DNA from: an uncultured Bacteroidales bacterium
GTDB lineage: Bacteria; Bacteroidota; Bacteroidia; Bacteroidales; UBA4417
Assembly: GCA_903879715.1 (NCBI GenBank)
Contig: CAIRMR010000193.1
Span: 1-64,000 of the forward strand
Direction of reading: 5' to 3'
Length of the DNA stretch: 64,000 nt
This document shows positions 18,366 through 26,376 of this stretch, piece after piece; the stretch's first letter is position 1, and each line of letters opens with the position of its first letter. The notes beneath the pieces are model-generated. The model saw only the letters and a list, made by a program, of their open reading frames with translations, was not told the DNA's origin and did no database searches. The translations under genes and the position numbers were made by a program.

Positions 18366-20798
18366 ATGACCTTCACCATCAAAGAAAATAACTTCTATCT
18401 CAACGACAAAAAGGTTTTCCTGAATTCGGGAGAAATCCATTATTTCCGTGTTAAGCGCGAGCTTTGGGAAAAGCACCTGGATGCTGCCGTAGAAGCTGGA
18501 TTGACCACAGTTAGCACTTACGTTCCATGGGCATTTCATGAAAAAGTTGAGGGTGTTTTCGATTTTGATGGTACTTCTACTCCTGAGCATGACCTGAAAG
18601 GCTGGATTCAACTTTGCCAGGCGCGGGGATTACATTGCATCGTAAAACCTGGACCATTTATCCTTGCCGAATATCGCGGAGCCGGTTTGCCGGATTGGTT
18701 TATGGATCAATACAGCGACGAAGTAAAAATGCGTAACAGCAAAGGTGGCATTGTGGCAAGCGACGGAGTAAGCCTTTTCAACCAGAAATACCTGGAAAAG
18801 GTAACCCTTTGGTACGATCAAATCATGCCATTCATAAGTGAACGTCAGCTGTCAAACGGCGGCCCGATCATCATGATGCAGATCTGCAATGAAATCGGAG
18901 TTTTCTCGTGGCTGGCGCACCAGGCTGACTATTGTGAAGCGGTGAAAGATCGTTTCATCTCATATTTAAAAGGAAAATTCACAGGCATCGAAGAACTTAA
19001 CAGCCTTTGGGCAACCAATTACCCGGATTTTGCCCACATTGAGCTGCCACCCGATGGCAGAGTTCCCTATGCGTCAAAAGCAGACCGCGGCCGCGATCAT
19101 GAATGGCACAATTTCTGGCGAAAATATTATGGAGATTATTTGAGAATGCTGACAGGAATGGCGCGCGAAAGAGGCGTAACGGTTCCTTTGTATCACAATC
19201 TTCCGGGCTGGATTTATGGCAGCGGATATGAATTCCCCGTTAACATTACAATGTACGAGGATTTATTTCTCGACAAGAGTGAAATTATTTTTGGGGTGGA
19301 TCATATTCCGGAATTCCTGTCGTACCGAAATATGCACGACGACCGGATTATAAATGACATTACCTATGCCATGCAAGGCAACAAGCCGCTGTTTGCTGCC
19401 GAGTTCCAGAGTGGCTCCCGCGAATATCATGTGGTTACCAATCCGCGTGAAATGGAACTTTTCTACAAAGCCAGCGTTGCCAACGGCCTTACCGGCTGGA
19501 ACTATTATATGTTTTCGCAGGGACGAAATACAAGGCACACAGGCTATTCAGGCTCAACCTTTTACTGGTTCAATCCGCTTACGCCGGAAGGAGAACGCAC
19601 CAGCGCATTCCCGTTGGTACAGCGGATGAATAAAATCATTAAAACTTCCGAAAGTCTTATCGTTGATTCGAAGCGTAAAGCAGAAGTTTGCGTCCTTTTC
19701 TATCCGCCTTATTACGCTTCGGAACTGGAACGCCCTGTTGACGGAGCCTGTGACCTTATGTTCACGGCATCAGCCATCCGCAGGCCTGCTTATTTTGATG
19801 GTTTACTGAAAGTACTGCAGATTCTCAATATCGATTACGATATGATGGATCTGACCAAAGCTTCTGCTGAATCAATGAAAAATTACAAACAGGTTTGGGC
19901 TTTCAGTTCGGATGAAATGAATGCTGCCGATCAGCAAACCATAGTTGATTACACAACAGCCGGTGGTAACCTGGTCATTTTCCCTTACCTCCCCGATCGC
20001 GAAATGTCGCAAAAACCTTGTACCATAATCCGCGATGCGCTTTCAGTTTATCCTTCAGGAAAGGAAATCATTGATTCCCCATTGATCGATATATATGACC
20101 TGCAGGATATTAAGTGCGCTAATCCTCTGATTGTTTATTCGGAAGAATCACTAAAAGGGGCAGAAATTATTGCCCGGACTTTACGCGGTACTGCCTGCGG
20201 GTTTACCAAAGAGCTTGGAAGCGGATCGCTTACTCACCTTGGAACCTGGATCGGCTTTGATACCGAAGGACAGAAACCGGTTTATGAAGCACTTCTGAAT
20301 ACTTCGGAGGCTAAACTTCGGCAGGCTTCAACCAGCAACGAAAATATTGCCGTTCGCGAACGTTTCACCAGTGAAGGGGCAGCTGTACTTTTTATAGCGA
20401 ATTATTATAACGAAGAACAGACTGGTAAAGTATTCTACACGCATCCTGAAAACGGCGAAACTATCACCATTCCTTACTTGCAGAATGAAATTTTATGGCC
20501 GGCATTATATGGTGTACTTAGCCCGGTTTGCCTGGAAATAAGGGAAGGATTAAAGATTCTGCACAGCACTTCTGATATTCTCGGAATCGTTGAAACAGAA
20601 AACCAAATAGAAATTTCCCTTTATGGTGATCGTGATCTGGCCGGAGAAATAGTTTTCGAAGGACCTGGAGTTAAAAAAATCAGTATAATTACATTAGACG
20701 GCGAGTCTGTGAGAAAAATCCGGGATGAAAAACGAATTGCGTTTATATACAGTCATAAGCACAGGAGTGAAATGATTCTGACTATCAAATTCAGTTGA
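18366..20798 (+). CDS. Cytoplasmic GH35-type enzyme, candidate 1,2-beta-oligoglucan glucosyltransferase or beta-glycosidase
   Basis: The ATG at 18366 is preferred over an in-frame TTG at 18336, because the family's beta-strand start (FTIKENNFYLNDKKVFLNSG) follows directly. The protein then has 810 residues and no signal peptide, so it is cytoplasmic. The GH35 TIM barrel is clear: GEIHYFRV, VSTYVPWAFHEK, KPGPFILAE, the acid/base candidate E176 in MQICNEIGVF, and the nucleophile candidate E346 in FAAEFQSG. GH35 is best known for beta-galactosidases. However, a GH35 protein from Ignavibacterium was shown to transfer glucose among 1,2-beta-oligoglucans, and the SOGP-like GH94 next door makes that activity more likely here. 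A true galactosidase remains possible. Residues beyond 400 form a glutamine-amidotransferase-like and beta-sandwich tail. Confidence 0.82.
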   Translation: MTFTIKENNFYLNDKKVFLNSGEIHYFRVKRELWEKHLDAAVEAGLTTVSTYVPWAFHEKVEGVFDFDGTSTPEHDLKGWIQLCQARGLHCIVKPGPFILAEYRGAGLPDWFMDQYSDEVKMRNSKGGIVASDGVSLFNQKYLEKVTLWYDQIMPFISERQLSNGGPIIMMQICNEIGVFSWLAHQADYCEAVKDRFISYLKGKFTGIEELNSLWATNYPDFAHIELPPDGRVPYASKADRGRDHEWHNFWRKYYGDYLRMLTGMARERGVTVPLYHNLPGWIYGSGYEFPVNITMYEDLFLDKSEIIFGVDHIPEFLSYRNMHDDRIINDITYAMQGNKPLFAAEFQSGSREYHVVTNPREMELFYKASVANGLTGWNYYMFSQGRNTRHTGYSGSTFYWFNPLTPEGERTSAFPLVQRMNKIIKTSESLIVDSKRKAEVCVLFYPPYYASELERPVDGACDLMFTASAIRRPAYFDGLLKVLQILNIDYDMMDLTKASAESMKNYKQVWAFSSDEMNAADQQTIVDYTTAGGNLVIFPYLPDREMSQKPCTIIRDALSVYPSGKEIIDSPLIDIYDLQDIKCANPLIVYSEESLKGAEIIARTLRGTACGFTKELGSGSLTHLGTWIGFDTEGQKPVYEALLNTSEAKLRQASTSNENIAVRERFTSEGAAVLFIANYYNEEQTGKVFYTHPENGETITIPYLQNEILWPALYGVLSPVCLEIREGLKILHSTSDILGIVETENQIEISLYGDRDLAGEIVFEGPGVKKISIITLDGESVRKIRDEKRIAFIYSHKHRSEMILTIKFS

Positions 20799-20884
20799 GA
20801 AACTATTTTCCTGATTCCGTAGGCTCAGTGATTAAATTACGGGTTGCGTTTTATTATGACTTTCCTCGAATGGCTCATTTACTC

Positions 20885-20910
20885 TTTCCGTTGGCTTAAG
20901 CCAACGGAAA
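20885..20910. repeat. Perfect 26-bp palindrome
   Basis: TTTCCGTTGGCTTAAGCCAA followed by CGGAAA reads the same on both strands with no spacer. It sits 87 bases after the GH35-type gene. It could be a dispersed repeat, a protein-binding site or a cruciform; there is no T-tract for a terminator. Confidence 0.85.
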
Positions 20911-20993
20911 TTGAATTGCGGAAATTGAAATTCAGAAATAAGAATCCGGCAATTATAATACTGATTCTAATCAGTCTTGTCAATATGCATTTT

Positions 20994-21105
20994 TGCCACA
21001 GATTTCGCAGATTACACAGATTTAAGCTGCTTGAAGCAGTTTTTAAAATAAAATTTGATCATAAATATTTAATATTTCTCTGTGAAATCTGCGTAATCTG
21101 TGGCA
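20994..21105. repeat. Inverted repeat with 27-base arms (dispersed CACAGATT element)
   Basis: The arm at 20994-21020 (beginning TGCCACAGATTTCGCAGATT) is complementary to 21079-21105 with two mismatches. The 58-base loop holds a smaller CTGCTT/AAGCAG hairpin. The arm itself is built of CAGATT repeats. I recall similar CACAGATT...CAGATT elements scattered in many Bacteroidota and other genomes, so this looks like a mobile or miniature dispersed repeat rather than a specific operator. Confidence 0.8.
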
Positions 21106-21210
21106 TTTAATTGTTTGAAAATGCTTTAAATGAACTGATTAGTTTCGTAATTCTTAATAAAATTAATGAATTGCAGAAATTATGAATTTTGAGATTAAAA
21201 TAGTTTCCAA

Positions 21211-24200
21211 ATGAATATAAAAAATTCCTCCGGCCTCTCCTTCGATTTCCTTGAGAATGGTTCAGTTAAGCATATTGAGGCCAATCCCATCCGGATTAGC
21301 TTAAAGCTGGCTACACCTTACTCAAAATCAGGAGCAAATATTTACCTGCGAAAAAGGACTACTCCGTTTGAATTCAAGGCACTAATAGGTCCGGATAGCA
21401 ACAGCCACTTCCTAATTCATGAAGATTCTTTTGTAGCACAAGGCAGTTGGGATGGACTTGATTACCAATGTGTACTTCAACTTTCGGAGAAGAGCCTGAG
21501 CTGGCAATGGAGTATTGATATTCAAAACAAATCTGGCAATCCTGTCGACCTCGACCTGGTTTATTTGCAGGATGTAGGATTGAAGCCTATTACAAATGGT
21601 CTGGTGAACGAATATTATGTAAGCCAATATATTGAAAGGCTTATTCTTGAAGATAAAACTTTTGGTTCGGTGGTTTGCTGCCGTCAGAATACAAAAGAAT
21701 CGACCGGCCATCCCTGGCTGATGCTGGCTTGTACAAATAAGGCAGCTTCCGGAAGTACGGATGGAATGCAGTTCCTGGGGAAAATTTTCCGTGAAACAGG
21801 AATTCCTGAGGGATTGATGTCAAAAAACCTTGGAGGAGAATATGCAGGAGAATTGTCGATGGTTGCTTTGCAGGAAACGCCGTTTACTCTACCTTCCGGA
21901 GAAGCGCATAAAAGCGTTTTTGTAGCTACTTATATGCCTGATCATCCAACAGCTACTTCAGCATCTGATTTAAAGCTACTTCCTGATTTGATGCAGGAAT
22001 TTAAAAATGATATTTCAGTTGATAACGAAGATAAGTTCTTATCTCCTAACCATAATTTATTTAACTCTTCAGCATTTTTACCGGTTGATGATCTGAATGA
22101 TGAAGAAATCAATCATTTTTTTGATCAGAACAAAAGGCACATTGAAACAGTAAACGGGAAGGTATTGTCGTTTTTCTATGGTCAGAACAACCATGTAGTG
22201 CTACGAGCCAAAGAAATCCTGGCCGACCGGCCACACGGACATATTATGCAGGCACAGGCCAGATACAAAGCCAATGAGAATATTGTTTCAACAACCTGTT
22301 TTGCAGGCGGTATTTTCAATTCACACCTTACGCAAGGCAATACCAATTTCGATATTTTTCTTTCCATTTGCACCAGCCAGTTTAACGATCTGCCGGAAAC
22401 AGGACAGAGAATCTTTGTTGAAGTTGATGGAAAAACATATTTGCTGGGTGTTCCATCTGCTTTCGAGATGGGATTAAACCATTGCCGCTGGATATACAAA
22501 TTTGGTGAGAATATTTTTCAGGTCCGGACATGGACTTCGAAAAAATCTCCGAGAGTGAATATGGATTTTAAAGTTTTAAGCGGCGAAAAGGTAAAATTAA
22601 TCATTACTCACCATTTCGACAGCAGCAACGGCTGGACGGTTATTCCGGGAAACATTCCCGGAGAGTTTGTTGCAAAACCCAGGGCTGGAAGTATGATCGC
22701 AGACAAGTTCCCGAAAGCGCAATTCCGGATGCTGGTGAATAACAATTCGGAATTTAACGCCTCAGGTGATGAGGCACTTTATTTTGATTCTAAAAGCCGT
22801 GGTGATTCATTTTTCGTGCTCGATGTAAAAAAACCCGACAACTTCTCAATGAGCTTTGTTGGTGAGGTTTGCAAAACCTTCCCAATTGAAAAAATAAAAA
22901 ACACAAATCAGCAATTTCAATCGGATTGCACTGATGCCCAGTCAGGCTTGAGCGACATGAGTTTAAACCTGTCGCTGAAGGGAAATAATGAAAATACTGA
23001 GGCTATCCAGGAAATCCTGCCCTGGTTTTGCATGAATGCTGTAACACATTTTCTAACACCACACGGACTGGAACAATTCGGAGGCGCTGCCTGGGGAACG
23101 CGTGATGTTTCGCAGGGACCTTTCGACCTTCTGTTGAATCTTCAAAAATATGAAGACGCCAGACAAGTGCTGCGAACCATCTTTTCCAATCAGAATACCA
23201 TCGGCGACTGGCCCCAGTGGTGGATGTTCGACAGCTATTTCAACATCCGTGCCGACGATTGCCATGGTGATGTTTATTACTGGTGCATCATCGCGTTGAG
23301 CAGCTATGTGAAAGTTACCGGCGATGTGAAATTCCTCGAAGAAACACTTCCGTATTATCACGAAAAAGGAGTTGGATTTGCCGAAAAAACTCCGCTCAGC
23401 GAGCATATCGACAGGCTCGTGAAGATGATTGTGGATTCTTTTATTCCCGGCACAGCCATGGTACCATTTGGCGGCGGCGACTGGAACGATTCGCTGCAAC
23501 CTGTAAGCAAAGAACTGGCCGGACGCATGATTTCGAGCTGGACGGTGGAAATGAATTACCAGGCTTTTAATGAATATAAACACGTGTATTCGCAAACCGG
23601 TAGGCCCGAAAAAGCAAAAGAACTGGATGAAATCTGTACACGAATAAAATCTGATTTTAATAAATACCTGGTAAAAGACGGAGTTGTCGCCGGGTACGGG
23701 CTGGTCGAAAAGGATGGCAGCATCAGCGTTTTGCTTCACCCGAGTGATACCACTACCGGAATACATTACAGCTTATTACCAATGGATCGCGGTGTGATCA
23801 GCGGAATTTTCACAAAAGAACAGGCACAACATCATCAGCAACTGATTGAAAAGCACCTCAAAGGACCTGATGGAGCCCGACTGATGGATCGCCCACTAAA
23901 ATACAAAGGTGGAATTCAGACTATTTTCCAGCGTGCCGAAAGCGCCACACATTTTGGCCGGGAAATAGGCATTATGTATGTGCATGAGCATATCCGCTAT
24001 GCTGAATCGCAGGCCATTACCGGCAATGCTGATGCATTTGTAAAAGCGCTGCGTCAGGCAAATCCGGTTGGCTACAGGGATGTTGTGCCTTGCGGCGATA
24101 TCCGTCAGTCAAACTGTTATTACAGCAGTTCAGATGTTGCATTTAAAAGCAGGTACGAAGCCGATGAACGTTATAATGAAATAAAAACCGGGAAAATCAC

Positions 24201-24552
24201 CCTCAGGGGCGGATGGCGGGTTTATTCCAGCGGGCCCGGTATTTATATTACGCTGATAATTTCGCGCTTGCTTGGCTTACGGATTGAATCCGGAAAAATA
24301 ATTATCGATCCGGTAATTCCTCTTTCCATGGATGGTTTATCTGCCTCACTGGATTTTCTCGGTCACCAGGTGACTTTCAACTATTCGATCCGGGAAGAAA
24401 ATTTCTGCCCCAAAGCCATTTCAGTAAATGGCAAAGCAATAACCTTCTCTTACGAAGAAAATAAATATCGCAAGGGCGGTGCTGAAATTCCGTCGGACTT
24501 GTTTTTATCGTTGCTGAATATGCAAATGAACAGTGTAGATATCTCGCTTTAA
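21211..24552 (+). CDS. GH94 glycoside phosphorylase, 1,2-beta-oligoglucan phosphorylase-like
   Basis: It is predicted to split 1,2-beta-oligoglucans with phosphate, giving glucose 1-phosphate in the cytoplasm. The 1113 residues have no signal peptide. N-terminal beta-sandwich domains (with VNEYYVSQYIERL) precede the (alpha/alpha)6 barrel. In the barrel WGTRDVSQGPFDLLLNLQKY, GDWPQWWMFD and FGGGDWNDSLQP (D757-W-N-D760) form the GH94 active-site set that carries the catalytic acid. The C-terminal block SSGPGIYI is also typical. Its size near 1,100 residues fits the oligoglucan phosphorylases (Listeria-type SOGP) better than the shorter cellobiose or chitobiose phosphorylases. Neighbours (GH144, GH35, GH3) support beta-1,2-linked substrates. 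Cellodextrin or laminaribiose phosphorylase are the alternatives. Confidence 0.88.
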   Translation: MNIKNSSGLSFDFLENGSVKHIEANPIRISLKLATPYSKSGANIYLRKRTTPFEFKALIGPDSNSHFLIHEDSFVAQGSWDGLDYQCVLQLSEKSLSWQWSIDIQNKSGNPVDLDLVYLQDVGLKPITNGLVNEYYVSQYIERLILEDKTFGSVVCCRQNTKESTGHPWLMLACTNKAASGSTDGMQFLGKIFRETGIPEGLMSKNLGGEYAGELSMVALQETPFTLPSGEAHKSVFVATYMPDHPTATSASDLKLLPDLMQEFKNDISVDNEDKFLSPNHNLFNSSAFLPVDDLNDEEINHFFDQNKRHIETVNGKVLSFFYGQNNHVVLRAKEILADRPHGHIMQAQARYKANENIVSTTCFAGGIFNSHLTQGNTNFDIFLSICTSQFNDLPETGQRIFVEVDGKTYLLGVPSAFEMGLNHCRWIYKFGENIFQVRTWTSKKSPRVNMDFKVLSGEKVKLIITHHFDSSNGWTVIPGNIPGEFVAKPRAGSMIADKFPKAQFRMLVNNNSEFNASGDEALYFDSKSRGDSFFVLDVKKPDNFSMSFVGEVCKTFPIEKIKNTNQQFQSDCTDAQSGLSDMSLNLSLKGNNENTEAIQEILPWFCMNAVTHFLTPHGLEQFGGAAWGTRDVSQGPFDLLLNLQKYEDARQVLRTIFSNQNTIGDWPQWWMFDSYFNIRADDCHGDVYYWCIIALSSYVKVTGDVKFLEETLPYYHEKGVGFAEKTPLSEHIDRLVKMIVDSFIPGTAMVPFGGGDWNDSLQPVSKELAGRMISSWTVEMNYQAFNEYKHVYSQTGRPEKAKELDEICTRIKSDFNKYLVKDGVVAGYGLVEKDGSISVLLHPSDTTTGIHYSLLPMDRGVISGIFTKEQAQHHQQLIEKHLKGPDGARLMDRPLKYKGGIQTIFQRAESATHFGREIGIMYVHEHIRYAESQAITGNADAFVKALRQANPVGYRDVVPCGDIRQSNCYYSSSDVAFKSRYEADERYNEIKTGKITLRGGWRVYSSGPGIYITLIISRLLGLRIESGKIIIDPVIPLSMDGLSASLDFLGHQVTFNYSIREENFCPKAISVNGKAITFSYEENKYRKGGAEIPSDLFLSLLNMQMNSVDISL

Positions 24553-24613
24553 AACATTTTGGTCCAGTGTAATAATGCAATTAAATTACAGAAAGATTAA
24601 ACGAAAATAGCTT

Positions 24614-24650
24614 CATGCAAATGCATGATGTATCAGTCCTGGTGACTGAT
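24614..24650. terminator. Two adjacent hairpins after the GH94 gene, possible terminator
   Basis: CATGCA/TGCATG (24614-24627) is followed by ATCAGTC (24632-24638) paired with GACTGAT (24644-24650) around a 5-base loop, then TTTTGAATTT. The second could be a weak Rho-independent terminator for the GH94 transcript. The gap to the next gene (182 bases) also has room for a promoter. Confidence 0.4.
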
Positions 24651-24734
24651 TTTGAATTTGAGAATAATGGTTTAAGAATAAGCATTTAATAAAAACCAAG
24701 ACTGCCACTTTACAAACCATAAAGTACTATAAAT

Positions 24735-26357
24735 ATGAAAAGCTTCAACCTGTTCACGACCACAATTCTGGTTGTTCTGGCATTTACAGCTTGTAAAACA
24801 AAACAAGCCGACGTTCTGACAATCAGCCCTAAAATGTTAAAGGACAAAATTGCCGGGGGCTGGGCAGGCAAAATGATTGGCGTAACCTATGGCGCTCCAA
24901 CTGAATTTCGTGCCTTGGGCAAAACCTTCGATGATTCAATTCAATGGACTCCAAAGGATATACGAGGAAGCATGTGGCAGGATGATATCTATGTGCAGCT
25001 TACTTTCATGATGACCATGGATAAATATGGTGTTGATGCACCTGCAAAAAAATTCCAGGAAATGTTTGCCAAAGCCGGGTATATGCTTTGGCACGCCAAT
25101 GTTCAGGCTCGTAAAAATTACTTCGACGGCATTTTTCCACCCGCTTCGGGTAGTCCGGAGTTTAACTCCCATGCTGATGATATAGACTTCCAGATCGAAG
25201 CCGATTACCTGGGATTTATGTGCCCCGGAATGCCTGTTACCGCTTCGAAAATGGCCGGCAAAATCGGTCATATTATGAATTACGGCGATGGCGTCTATGG
25301 AGGAATTTTCCTGTCAGCACTTAATTCCATTGCCTTCTTCGAAAGTGATATTCCCAAAGTAATTGACGAAGCACTTAAATCAATCCCTACCGAAAGCGAT
25401 TATGCAAAAATAGTTGCTGATGTGATAGTTCTTCACAAACATAATCCCAACGACTGGAGAGCAGCCTGGGCTGAACTGCAGGCCAAATGGGGCAATGATC
25501 ATTTTTGCGGATCAGGCAGCGATTTCAATATCGATGCTAAACTAAACGGGGCTTATATCGTCATGGGACTTCTTTATGGTGATGGTGATCCGCTGAAAAC
25601 AATGGAAATCTCCACGCGTTGCGGACAGGACTCGGACTGCAATCCTAGCAGCGCCATGGCTGTGCTAGGTGTCATAATCGGGTTTGATAAACTGCCACGG
25701 GAAATGAAATCTGGAGTTACTCATATGGCTGATTCTTTATTTATCAATACTGATTATTCATTTAACAAAGCTGTTGACAACACATTCAATTATGCTACTA
25801 AACTCATTGCTGAAAATGGTGGAAAGGTTGGTGAAAATGAAATCACAATTGCAAAACAGGTACCGGAAGCCCCCGCGTTGGAAGTATCCTTTCCAAATGT
25901 AGTGCTGGACAGGAAAATACCTGTTTTTAACAAAGAAGTTTGGACTTTTGAAGGAAACTGGCAAACATTAAAAAAGATGGGTTGGCCACAGAATGAACTA
26001 GTTGAGCAATCGAAATTTGCCGGAAAACAAGGCGATGCCATTGAAATCAGTTTTTCCGGCACGGGTATTTCCATTGATGGTAACTGGGTGAAGGACGGCG
26101 GCAAGGCTGATGTTTACCTTGATGGAAAACTAGCTAGAACCATTGACACTTACTTTTACTACAATAAACAGGAGCATGATAATGTAACGATATGGCATGT
26201 TACAGGTTTAGCTGACTCCCAACATAAGGTGAAATTAGTTTTAAAAGGAGAAAAGAAACCGGAATCGCTTGGCACTAATATCTATATAACTAATGCAGTA
26301 ATTTATAAAACAGCGCCAAAGAAAAGTACTTCCTATAAATTCTCTTTCGAAAAATAG
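24735..26357 (+). CDS. ADP-ribosylglycohydrolase-fold lipoprotein with C-terminal beta-sandwich module
   Basis: The 540-residue protein has a lipobox ending in FTAC (Cys 20), so it is outside the cytoplasm. Residues about 33-330 show the ADP-ribosylglycohydrolase (PF03747) pattern: KIAGGWAGKMIGVTYGAPTE, the acidic WQDDIYVQL, HADDIDFQIEADYLG and GQDSDCNPSSAMAVLGVIIG. The last corresponds to the metal-binding GxDTD motif of true family members but reads QDSDCN. Residues about 385-530 form a jelly-roll-like module (WTFEGNWQTL to NIYITNAVIY). An exported location and a place inside a PUL argue against ADP-ribose as substrate and for a glycan-directed glycosidase. The reaction is unknown. The next gene follows after 19 bases. 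Confidence 0.8.
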   Translation: MKSFNLFTTTILVVLAFTACKTKQADVLTISPKMLKDKIAGGWAGKMIGVTYGAPTEFRALGKTFDDSIQWTPKDIRGSMWQDDIYVQLTFMMTMDKYGVDAPAKKFQEMFAKAGYMLWHANVQARKNYFDGIFPPASGSPEFNSHADDIDFQIEADYLGFMCPGMPVTASKMAGKIGHIMNYGDGVYGGIFLSALNSIAFFESDIPKVIDEALKSIPTESDYAKIVADVIVLHKHNPNDWRAAWAELQAKWGNDHFCGSGSDFNIDAKLNGAYIVMGLLYGDGDPLKTMEISTRCGQDSDCNPSSAMAVLGVIIGFDKLPREMKSGVTHMADSLFINTDYSFNKAVDNTFNYATKLIAENGGKVGENEITIAKQVPEAPALEVSFPNVVLDRKIPVFNKEVWTFEGNWQTLKKMGWPQNELVEQSKFAGKQGDAIEISFSGTGISIDGNWVKDGGKADVYLDGKLARTIDTYFYYNKQEHDNVTIWHVTGLADSQHKVKLVLKGEKKPESLGTNIYITNAVIYKTAPKKSTSYKFSFEK

Positions 26358-26376
26358 TAACCAGTTCATTTGTCCG

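Larger units (their letters stand above)
20799..21210. other. 412-base intergenic gap with palindrome and inverted repeat
   Basis: No credible gene is present; a short frame at 20844-21110 runs through the repeats and is discounted. The gap contains a perfect 26-bp palindrome and a 27-base-arm inverted repeat, listed separately. It may hold a promoter for the GH94 gene, but I see no perfect TAnnTTTG box. Confidence 0.6.

Noticed and set aside
20844-21110. 88-residue open frame in the gap before the GH94 gene
   Set aside because: It runs through the palindrome and the inverted repeat and has no domain or signal that I recognise.
23053-23766. 237-residue minus-strand frame inside the GH94 gene
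   Set aside because: It is antisense to a well-supported gene and its protein has no recognisable domain.
24735-26357. Toxin or defence role for the ADP-ribosylglycohydrolase-like protein
   Set aside because: A lipoprotein signal and glycan-locus context do not fit a cytoplasmic ADP-ribosylation antitoxin such as those of toxin-immunity pairs.
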